Assembly: GCA_035399665.1 (NCBI GenBank) | Contig: DAOPJM010000005.1 | Coordinates: 8,191 to 72,190 of the forward strand | Length of the DNA: 64,000 nucleotides | Reading direction: 5' to 3' | Source of the DNA: DAOPJM01 sp035399665 | GTDB taxonomy: Bacteria; Bacillota; Clostridia; Christensenellales; CAG-138 | Shown: one piece after another, positions 32,378 to 39,347 of the stretch | How positions within the stretch are numbered: the first letter of the stretch is position 1 | Layout: the number at the start of each line of letters is the position of its first letter | Made by a program: the position numbers and the translations under genes | The notes under the pieces: generated by a model | Told to the model about the DNA's origin: nothing | Seen by the model: only the letters and a program-made list of their open reading frames with translations | Databases searched by the model: none

Positions 32378-34024
32378 ATGAAAAAGTTTAGAGAAAACAA
32401 ACTGCTTTGGATAGCGATAGCGGGAGGCCTTGCGGGGGCGCTGCTGCTCTTAGGAGTACTTGCCTGCAGCATGGACGAGGTCGTTCGCGATGAAACGATA
32501 GAGACCGCCGAGTCGCAGGCCGAGGTCACGCCTTCGCCGCTTGTCGCGGAGGAAAGCGCACATGACGACGCGAGCCCCAAGGTCAAACAGACGCCTGCGC
32601 CGCTTGCGGCGGACACCCTTGAAAAGGTCGATTTTGACAACCAACAGAGGCGGTCTACCTTGATTCCCAACCTGGGAGTTGCGGGCTTTTGCACCGACAG
32701 CTGGGAGGGCTTCAAGCCCGAGGGCTGTGAAATCAAGGCGCAGAAGGCCGTTGACAGGGCTATTGAATACGCCATGAAGATATTCAACGCCGATATTGGC
32801 AGCGTGACTGTCGAGACTTGGGCGGTCGCCGAGGACGGCGTCGTAACGAACATCGGGGGCGAGCTGTTCATAGGCGACAAACCGACAGGCTCCATAATCG
32901 TGTCGGAGGACGGCACACTGTTTTTCATATGCTATAACGGCTTTGTCGATGAGTATGGTCAGGCCGCCGACGCCGATGACGGCTCTGTGACGGTAACGCC
33001 CATCGCCATTGATAAGGAGGTCGCGTTCTATCGCGATAAGCTCGGCTATCGTCCTAACATCGTTCAGGTTTCGCTGAACGGGGGCGAGTACCTTTGCACC
33101 ATGTGCATGGATGATCTGAGCCTTGTGAATATCGACCGCGCCATTACGCCTTCGGGCTTGTCCTGCGCACCCGTAGAGCTTGCCAATATGCTTGCCGAGA
33201 TGTTTGGCGGCACGACCTCAAGTATTCCGCTGCTCAAGGCTTCCACCTCGACCGATTACAGTAACGCCGCCTATGGGGTGGTTCTTGCGGACGGCAGGTG
33301 CCTGGGGTTCAATATGATAAACGGCGAGCTGTGCGCAGTGGGCGTCATGTACCCCGATGAGAGCGCGCTTTGGGAAGTCCCGTACTTTGGGGCGGATATT
33401 CGGCAAACCTATCCCATAGTCACCAAGGCCAACGAGCGCGCGAGCTTCGTGGTCGGAGAACCCTCCGAGGGCGACATGAGCAGGGCTGACGCCGAAATGC
33501 TGTACCGCACCTTCCTGCGCTGGGCGGCGGGCGACCCCGCGAACGATTCGAGAGCCAAGACGGAGTATACCTTCTATGTTGACGAAACGGGTCTGTATGA
33601 AAGCTACTGGCATATAGAAGGCGATGAAGCAATTATGGATTTGGCCGCCGTGAGCGGAGCGATTATTTCGCTCCAATGCGGCAACCTCTATAACGATGAC
33701 GCCGGCGAAAACCTCACCAAGGTTGCGTATGAGGACATGGGCGGCGAGGAATACGAACGCTATGTGCATATAATTGCGGTACGTCTGTTCGGTGAGGAGC
33801 GTGTAGCCGACGTCAGCGTGAACGCCGTGGCGGACGATCACTATTGCACTATGCTTCTTACGCTCACGGACGACAGCCTTTATGAGTTCTTCTTCACGGA
33901 CGGCAAGCTTGCCAAGGTGGAATACACCTTTGACAAGCAGTACTACGGCTGCGGCACGGGCTGGCCGCAGGACATGCAATATGTCAATACCCTGACCGGA
34001 GAAACCTTCTACCGAGAACCATAA
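32378..34024 (+). CDS. Large lipoprotein linked to the two-component system
   Basis: A 548-aa exported lipoprotein: MKKFRENKLLWIAIAGGLAG, then a hydrophobic core to the lipobox GVLACS with Cys near 28, then a Pro/Thr/Glu linker. The remaining 480 residues lack an identifiable catalytic motif; alternating beta strands and the repeated scheme of a two-part molecule suggest PepSY- or YcdB-like modules, but I cannot confirm this. SD AAAGGAAG before ATG at 32378. It is 40 bases after the kinase on the same strand, so probably the third gene of one operon and either a sensor accessory or a target. Confidence 0.78.
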   Translation: MKKFRENKLLWIAIAGGLAGALLLLGVLACSMDEVVRDETIETAESQAEVTPSPLVAEESAHDDASPKVKQTPAPLAADTLEKVDFDNQQRRSTLIPNLGVAGFCTDSWEGFKPEGCEIKAQKAVDRAIEYAMKIFNADIGSVTVETWAVAEDGVVTNIGGELFIGDKPTGSIIVSEDGTLFFICYNGFVDEYGQAADADDGSVTVTPIAIDKEVAFYRDKLGYRPNIVQVSLNGGEYLCTMCMDDLSLVNIDRAITPSGLSCAPVELANMLAEMFGGTTSSIPLLKASTSTDYSNAAYGVVLADGRCLGFNMINGELCAVGVMYPDESALWEVPYFGADIRQTYPIVTKANERASFVVGEPSEGDMSRADAEMLYRTFLRWAAGDPANDSRAKTEYTFYVDETGLYESYWHIEGDEAIMDLAAVSGAIISLQCGNLYNDDAGENLTKVAYEDMGGEEYERYVHIIAVRLFGEERVADVSVNAVADDHYCTMLLTLTDDSLYEFFFTDGKLAKVEYTFDKQYYGCGTGWPQDMQYVNTLTGETFYREP

Positions 34025-34055
34025 CCTCCTAAGCTTCACTCGGTTCCTTCTGTGG

Positions 34056-34086
34056 CAATGGGGAGAGCGTTGCGCCCTCCCCATTG
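34056..34086 (+). terminator. Hairpin after the lipoprotein gene
   Basis: CAATGGGGAG and CTCCCCATTG form a perfect 10-bp stem. The tail is TCATCC, not a T-run, so it may act as an RNA end-stabiliser or a weak terminator. Confidence 0.6.
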
Positions 34087-34220
34087 TCATCCAATAATAA
34101 ATCCTTACCGCATAACTGTACTTTGGGTGGTCAAGCCGTTTTATGGCAACGCGAAACAAAGGCGGATGCAAAGCCGCAGCATATTGTCAGGCGATGGTTG
34201 GGACTATGCGTTGAAATAAA

Positions 34221-34393
34221 GAAAAAGCAGGGATGGCTGACCCGACCATCCCTGCCGCTATATGGAAGCGTCAGGCGACCCAAACCTAACATCTCCCGCT
34301 TTAACGCCTAAGCGTTACAGCCACCCTATATAACCTTCCGCGGCAGAATACGCCGCAAGCTGTCGCATCACAGTAAGAACATACAGAATTCTT
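34221..34393 (-). ncRNA. Stand-alone structured RNA, about 170 nt
   Basis: No ORF fits this stretch, yet the minus strand has a near-consensus promoter and ends with a textbook terminator (GCAGGGATGG / CCATCCCTGC followed by TTTTTC). Internal hairpins include TAACGC-TTAG-GCGTTA (34317-34302) and GCGGC / GCCGC, and GGAAG early in the RNA can pair with CTTCC near its end, closing a multi-branched fold. The size and independence fit a conserved regulatory RNA; the phrase AAAGCGGGAGATGTTAGGTT is suggestive of the raiA motif RNA of Firmicutes, with 6S RNA an alternative. The class is from memory and uncertain; existence of an RNA gene is well supported. Confidence 0.8.
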
Positions 34394-34399
34394 GTTAAT

Positions 34400-34429
34400 A
34401 CTATACCATTTATAGAGGCGGATTGTCAA
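34400..34429 (-). promoter_or_regulatory. Strong promoter of the stand-alone RNA
   Basis: Minus strand TTGACA (34429-34424), 18-base spacer, TATAGT (34405-34400). The start of transcription should fall near 34393. This is the best -35 box seen in the window. Confidence 0.85.
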
Positions 34430-34650
34430 CCTCTAATTCCATAAAAAAGCTTAAATATAACGAATACGCCTCTCTCAAGGATGAGACAAAACGAAACGGG
34501 CGAAGCCTCAACTCTTTGCCCACAATTAGACGTAATCCGCCTCCGAGAAATCGCCCGCCCGATATAATATATTGTTTTCAACAGCTTTCGTGTCGTTCTT
34601 TGTAATACGGAGGGAGCTTGAGCTGCGGATACTTTAGTCAATAAAAAGGT
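34430..34650. other. Intergenic stretch with no supported gene
   Basis: Between the RNA promoter and the ABC-F promoter I see no ORF of substance. One hairpin, GGGCGAAG with CTTTGCCC (about 34499-34522), is present on the plus strand without a T-run. Confidence 0.5.
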
Positions 34651-34679
34651 TTGTATGCAGTGTGGGTTTGTGCTATAAT
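34651..34679 (+). promoter_or_regulatory. Promoter of the ABC-F gene, short leader
   Basis: TTGTAT (34651-34656), 17-base spacer, TATAAT (34674-34679) with an extended TGC. The ATG is only 14 bases beyond the -10, so the 5-prime leader would be about 8 nt with no SD. Confidence 0.75.
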
Positions 34680-34693
34680 GTATTTGTAAAGTT

Positions 34694-36625
34694 ATGGCAA
34701 TATTAAGAGTTGAACAAATTCGGAAGACCTTCGTGCTGCGCACTCTGTTTTCCGACATAAGCTTTGAGATTCAGGCCGCGGATCATGTCGGTCTTGTGGG
34801 CGTGAACGGCAGTGGGAAAACCACGCTGCTCAATATCATCCTTGGAACCGAACCAGCCGACGAGGGGCGCGTCACCCTTGCGTCAGGCATCAAAATCGCC
34901 AAGGTCGAGCAGCTTCCTGACTTCGCCTCGCCCGTTTCCCTCTATGATTTCGTGTTGCAGGCACACGCGGATGTGTTGCGCCTTGAGAGCGAGATCGACC
35001 GCGTGACCGCGCTGCTGCTTGACGAGACCAACATGGATCGCCATTCAAAGCTTGCGCAAAGGCAGGAGACACTTCTTGTCGAATACACGCGTCTTGACGG
35101 GCCGACCTATAAGAGCCGCACCCGCTCCGCCCTTTTGGGGCTGGGCTTTTCGGCGTCCGCGCTCGACAGACCCATTTCCACCTTCTCAGGCGGTCAGGTT
35201 TCAAAGGCGATGCTTGCGCGGGCGATACTATCGGGCGCGGCGCTGCTTGTGCTTGACGAGCCTACCAACAACCTTGACCTGCCCTCCATAACATGGCTTG
35301 AGGACTACCTTTCCCGCTATAAGGGCGCAATCCTTGTGGTGTCGCATGACCGCGCCTTCCTTGACGCTGTGACGAATCGTACCTTGGAGCTTGAGAACGG
35401 GCATATAATCTCGTCCAAGGGCAACTATTCCAAGCATCTTGAGCTTAAGCTTGACGCCAAGGAAGCGGCGATGAAGCTTTACCTAAAGCAATGCAAGGAG
35501 ATAAAGCGCATAGAGGGCATTATAGACCAGCAGCGAAGGTGGAATCAGGAGCGCAACTACGTTACCATAGCCTCCAAGCAGAAGGAGATTGACCGCATAC
35601 GCGAGGGCCTTGTGCCGCCGGAGCGCGATCCCGCCGCCATTCACTTCCACTTTTCCTCCGCCGCTCCCACAGGCAACGAGGTCATAGTGACGCGAGGGCT
35701 GACCAAGTCCTTCGACGGCAAGCTTGTGTTTGAAAACTGCGACCTCTTTATCAAGCGCAGCGAATGTGTCTGCCTCATCGGAGCGAACGGCTGCGGCAAG
35801 ACAACGCTTCTAAAGATTTTGGCGGGGAGCATACCGCCTACTGACGGCGTGTTCAAGATAGGCGCGGGCGTGAAGCTGGGCTACTATGAGCAGGACACAC
35901 GTCGGCTCACGGGCGAGCACGAGGTTATACGCGAGCTTTCCGATATGTTCCCGCGCATGGACACGGCACAGCTTAGAAATGCTTTAGGTATGTTTCTCTT
36001 TAGGGGCGACGACATTTACAAGAAGGTCAACGCCTTGTCAGGCGGCGAGAGGGCGCGCATACAGCTCCTAAAGCTTGTCTTGGGCGGCGCGAACGTGCTG
36101 CTTTTGGACGAGCCTACAAACCACTTGGATATTCAGTCGGCCGAGATGCTGGAACGGGCGATCGAGGCGTTTGAAGGCACTGTGCTTATCGTCACCCATG
36201 ACCGCTACCTTGTGAACAGGCTTGCGGACAGGGTCGTCGTGATGAAGCGCAATGGCATGACGGCGCAGCGTGACGAAAATGAGGATATGTTCAGGCTTGT
36301 CACTCCCGAACCCGACAAGGACGATGAACCTGCGGCCACAGAGCCGCCCGCCGCGAACCTCTATCAAAGACAAAAGGAGCATAAGGCGGCCGTTGCCAAG
36401 GCAAGGCAGCGCGTCTCCGCCATTAAGCGCGACGTCACGGCCGCCGAGAAAGCCGCTCACGAGCTTGAGGCGGGCATAAGCGGCGCACAGGAGCGCGGCG
36501 AGTACCGCAGGATAGAACAGCTTTGCATTGAGCTTGCCAAGGCCGAGGACAAGGTTCTTTCGCTGTATGACGCTTTGACGGCGGCGGAGGAAGAGCTGAA
36601 TACATTGGCAGATACAGAAGTATAG
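34694..36625 (+). CDS. ABC-F family ATPase (ribosome-associated)
   Basis: A 643-aa soluble tandem ATPase with no membrane domain. First Walker A GVNGSGKTT near 36, signature FSGGQ near 162, Walker B LVLDEPTNNLD near 186; second Walker A GANGCGKTT near 362, signature LSGGERAR near 450, Walker B LLLDEPTNHLD near 473. An inter-domain linker with charged helices lies near 245-310 and a C-terminal coiled coil near 565-640 (KAAVAKARQRVSAIK). ABC-F proteins act at the ribosomal E site in translation or antibiotic protection; which subtype is unclear. The very short leader with no SD is unusual and could itself be a control point. Confidence 0.93.
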   Translation: MAILRVEQIRKTFVLRTLFSDISFEIQAADHVGLVGVNGSGKTTLLNIILGTEPADEGRVTLASGIKIAKVEQLPDFASPVSLYDFVLQAHADVLRLESEIDRVTALLLDETNMDRHSKLAQRQETLLVEYTRLDGPTYKSRTRSALLGLGFSASALDRPISTFSGGQVSKAMLARAILSGAALLVLDEPTNNLDLPSITWLEDYLSRYKGAILVVSHDRAFLDAVTNRTLELENGHIISSKGNYSKHLELKLDAKEAAMKLYLKQCKEIKRIEGIIDQQRRWNQERNYVTIASKQKEIDRIREGLVPPERDPAAIHFHFSSAAPTGNEVIVTRGLTKSFDGKLVFENCDLFIKRSECVCLIGANGCGKTTLLKILAGSIPPTDGVFKIGAGVKLGYYEQDTRRLTGEHEVIRELSDMFPRMDTAQLRNALGMFLFRGDDIYKKVNALSGGERARIQLLKLVLGGANVLLLDEPTNHLDIQSAEMLERAIEAFEGTVLIVTHDRYLVNRLADRVVVMKRNGMTAQRDENEDMFRLVTPEPDKDDEPAATEPPAANLYQRQKEHKAAVAKARQRVSAIKRDVTAAEKAAHELEAGISGAQERGEYRRIEQLCIELAKAEDKVLSLYDALTAAEEELNTLADTEV

Positions 36626-36683
36626 CTCATCCCGATGACGGGACGAACATAATAATTAGGAGAACCGCATAGGAGGCGAGGAT

Positions 36684-38189
36684 ATGATACCCGAAGGATT
36701 TCCCTTAGGACTGAGATTCATGGTTTCGGACTACTCTATAACCGAGCGCCGAAGCTGTTGGCTGCGCACCCTTGAGGTTCTCAAGCGCGCAGGCGCTCAC
36801 GATGTGATGCTCTATGACGCACGCGGAACGGGACAGCTTCATCCTGAGGAAAAGCACTACCTTTGCGTGGTTTGCCCCAAGGCTGTCTCCAACTCACGGC
36901 GCTTTGCGGTCTTCTTCAAGGCGGATCCGCGCCTTATGAGTATGCTTTCCTATACCGAGCCCTTCGCGCAGGAAAACGCCGTCGCAACCTATCCCGATTT
37001 GCAGCTGATAGGCATGATATGCAAGAACGGCAGCGTGGTAGTGGACGAGGGCGGCAGGGCGGCGATACCCGAGGACATTCCGTATGAAGCGGAGGTCACG
37101 CCAAAGAAGCGCCTGTTGGTCTGCCCCGACGCGATGAAGGGCAGCTTTTCGCAGCTTCAGCTTTGCGGCATAACCGCCAATGCCGCATACGACAAGGCAG
37201 AGCTTGATCTACTTCCCATAGGCGACGGAGGGGAGGGCAGCTTTGAGGCCGTCATAGGCGCAAGACACGGCAGGATCAGCGCCACAAGCTTCCTCAATGC
37301 CGACCTTCGCCCCACAAGCGGAGCGATAGGCGTGGTTCCGGGGCGTATCGCGCTCATTGAGTCCGCGCTTGCCGTGGGCTTTGCCGACACAGCCGAGGAC
37401 AGCTCCCCGATGACGCGCAGCTCCTACGGTGTTGGCGAGCTTATATCCTTCGCCCTGCGTTCCGATTTTCAGCGCATATGGGTATGCGTGGGAGGCACCT
37501 CCACTACCGACGGGGGGGCGGGTATGCTCTGCGCTCTCGGCGCGGTTATGAAGGACAAGGACGGCAACGCCATTCCCAAGGAAAGGCTGACGATCGAGGA
37601 CATATGCTCAGTCGATCTTTCGGGGCTTTTGCCGCTGCTTCAAAACGCCAAGATTGCTATAGTCGCGGACGTCACCAACCCGCTGTTGGGCGAGAATGGC
37701 GCGGCGCGGGTGTTTGGCGCGCAGAAGGGCTTAAGTCCCAAGCAGCAGGACATTCGTGACAAGTCGCTTGCCCGCTTTGCTTCGCTGTTCCCAAACGTGG
37801 ACCCGAACGCACCTTGCATGGGCTGCGGCGGCGGCTTGGGATTCGGCCTTGCGGTAATCGGCGCGGCGCCGGTTTCGGGTATTGAACACATATTGCATGA
37901 GGTGCGCTTTGACAAGCATTTGGGCGAGGCCGACGCGGTCGTGACCTTCGAAGGCAGCTTTGACAGGCAGACCATCGATTCCGACAAAGCCGTGAAGCTC
38001 ATAGCTCTGCGCTGCGCGAGGGCGCAAAAGCCCCTGCTCGTGGTTGCGGGTACGGCGGATGAATATGCAAAGGATTGGCTGAAGGCGAATGTGCCGAAGG
38101 CTAAGCTTGCGGTATGCCCAAGCATGGGCGAGGGCGGCAGGGAACGCCTGACGGAATGTGTCGCAACGGAGGTGGAAGGGCTTGTCTAA
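36684..38189 (+). CDS. Glycerate kinase with an additional N-terminal domain
   Basis: A 501-aa protein. Residues about 143-501 are a GlxK-type glycerate kinase (glycerate to 2- or 3-phosphoglycerate): VCPDAMKGSFSQLQ, LLPIGDGGEGSFEAV, GGTSTTDGGAGMLCALGA, GCGGGLGFGLAV and VVTFEGSFDRQT are its successive motifs. The first 140 residues (from MIPEGFPLGLRFMVSDYSIT) are not part of the normal kinase and I do not recognise them; they contain several Cys and no TM. The usual kinase is about 375 aa, so this is a fusion. SD AGGAGG before ATG. Its stop lies within the start region of the next gene, giving overlap. Confidence 0.9.
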   Translation: MIPEGFPLGLRFMVSDYSITERRSCWLRTLEVLKRAGAHDVMLYDARGTGQLHPEEKHYLCVVCPKAVSNSRRFAVFFKADPRLMSMLSYTEPFAQENAVATYPDLQLIGMICKNGSVVVDEGGRAAIPEDIPYEAEVTPKKRLLVCPDAMKGSFSQLQLCGITANAAYDKAELDLLPIGDGGEGSFEAVIGARHGRISATSFLNADLRPTSGAIGVVPGRIALIESALAVGFADTAEDSSPMTRSSYGVGELISFALRSDFQRIWVCVGGTSTTDGGAGMLCALGAVMKDKDGNAIPKERLTIEDICSVDLSGLLPLLQNAKIAIVADVTNPLLGENGAARVFGAQKGLSPKQQDIRDKSLARFASLFPNVDPNAPCMGCGGGLGFGLAVIGAAPVSGIEHILHEVRFDKHLGEADAVVTFEGSFDRQTIDSDKAVKLIALRCARAQKPLLVVAGTADEYAKDWLKANVPKAKLAVCPSMGEGGRERLTECVATEVEGLV

Positions 38190-39315
38190 GCGTTTTGCGG
38201 TTATGACAGCGGCGCTGCTCCTTGCGGCGCTGCTCTTTAGCTGCTCACCCGAAACGCCCGCGCCTACCGCGACCGTGGAGCCTGTAAAGACCGCCGAGAG
38301 CATAGTAATAGTCTTGGAAACTCCGACGGCAAGCCCCATTCCGACCCCAAGCCCCACGCCAAGCTTTACACCCACGCCAAGCTTTACGCCGACGCCAAGC
38401 CCCACGCCAACCCCCACGCCGCCGCCATACGCGGCTCAGGATGGGGTGTACAGCATCGCGTGGATTTCGGACACCCAGCATTACAGCAAGAAGTACCCGG
38501 AGCTGTACTTGGACATGACCGCGTTTATCCGCGACAACGCGGAGCTGATGAACCTTGGTTACATCGTTCATACGGGCGATTTAGTTCATAACAACGATTT
38601 AGAGAGCGAGTGGCTGATTGCCGACGAAGCGCAAAGCCGCATTGACGATATTCCCAACGGAGTATGCGCGGGCAACCATGACAACGAGCCGTCCAAGGGC
38701 GGCTATGAGCTGTACTACAAATATTTCGGTGAGAAGCGCTACGAGAGCAAGCCGTGGTACGGCGGCTCATATCAGAACAACCGAGGACATTTCGACCTTA
38801 TCAACATAGGCGGCACGGAGTTTATCTTCGTCTACATGAGCTACGACCTTGGTGCGAAGGAGCTAAAGTGGCTGAAGGAGACCTTCGACGCCTACCCCGA
38901 GCGCGTGGGCGTGCTGTGCGTGCACGATTATTACACCACCGAAAAGACGCTTTCAGAGGACGGCCAAACCCTGTATGACAAGGTGGTAAGCCGCTGCCCC
39001 AACGTCTATATGGTGCTTTGCGGGCATCGCTACGGCGTTTACGCGGAGACACAGAGCTTCGACGACGACGGCAACGGGACAAATGAGCGGAACGTACTTG
39101 CCATGATGATGAACTATCAGGTGGCGAGCGTGGACGGCGGGGGCGGGTATTTCCGCATTATGCAGGTGAACGACGCGGAGGGGGTTATTCACATGATTAC
39201 CTATTCCCCGCACCGCGATGACTACAACCTTTTAGACAACGGCGAGACTACCGACGAACGCTACATACTTGACACAAGCTTAGAGGAGTTCACGGCGGTC
39301 ATACCCTGGCGGTAG
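38182..39315 (+). CDS. Lipoprotein calcineurin-like metallophosphoesterase
   Basis: A 377-aa exported phosphoesterase. LSKRFAVMTAALLLAALLFS ends in a lipobox with Cys near 17; a long Pro-Thr-Ser linker (PTPSPTPSFTPTPSFTPTPS near 52-71) spans the wall; the catalytic domain has AWISDTQHYSKKYPELY, YIVHTGDLVHNNDLESEW, GVCAGNHDNEP, VLCVHDYY and MVLCGHRYG. It shares the D-x-Q metal motif and linker style with the paralogue at 21284-22357. TTG at 38182 has GGAGG nine bases upstream and overlaps the glycerate kinase stop (38187-38189) by 8 bases. The substrate is unknown. Confidence 0.9.
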   Translation: MSKRFAVMTAALLLAALLFSCSPETPAPTATVEPVKTAESIVIVLETPTASPIPTPSPTPSFTPTPSFTPTPSPTPTPTPPPYAAQDGVYSIAWISDTQHYSKKYPELYLDMTAFIRDNAELMNLGYIVHTGDLVHNNDLESEWLIADEAQSRIDDIPNGVCAGNHDNEPSKGGYELYYKYFGEKRYESKPWYGGSYQNNRGHFDLINIGGTEFIFVYMSYDLGAKELKWLKETFDAYPERVGVLCVHDYYTTEKTLSEDGQTLYDKVVSRCPNVYMVLCGHRYGVYAETQSFDDDGNGTNERNVLAMMMNYQVASVDGGGGYFRIMQVNDAEGVIHMITYSPHRDDYNLLDNGETTDERYILDTSLEEFTAVIPWR

Positions 39316-39347
39316 CTTATCCGCTTTTATAGCCGAGGGAGGATGAT

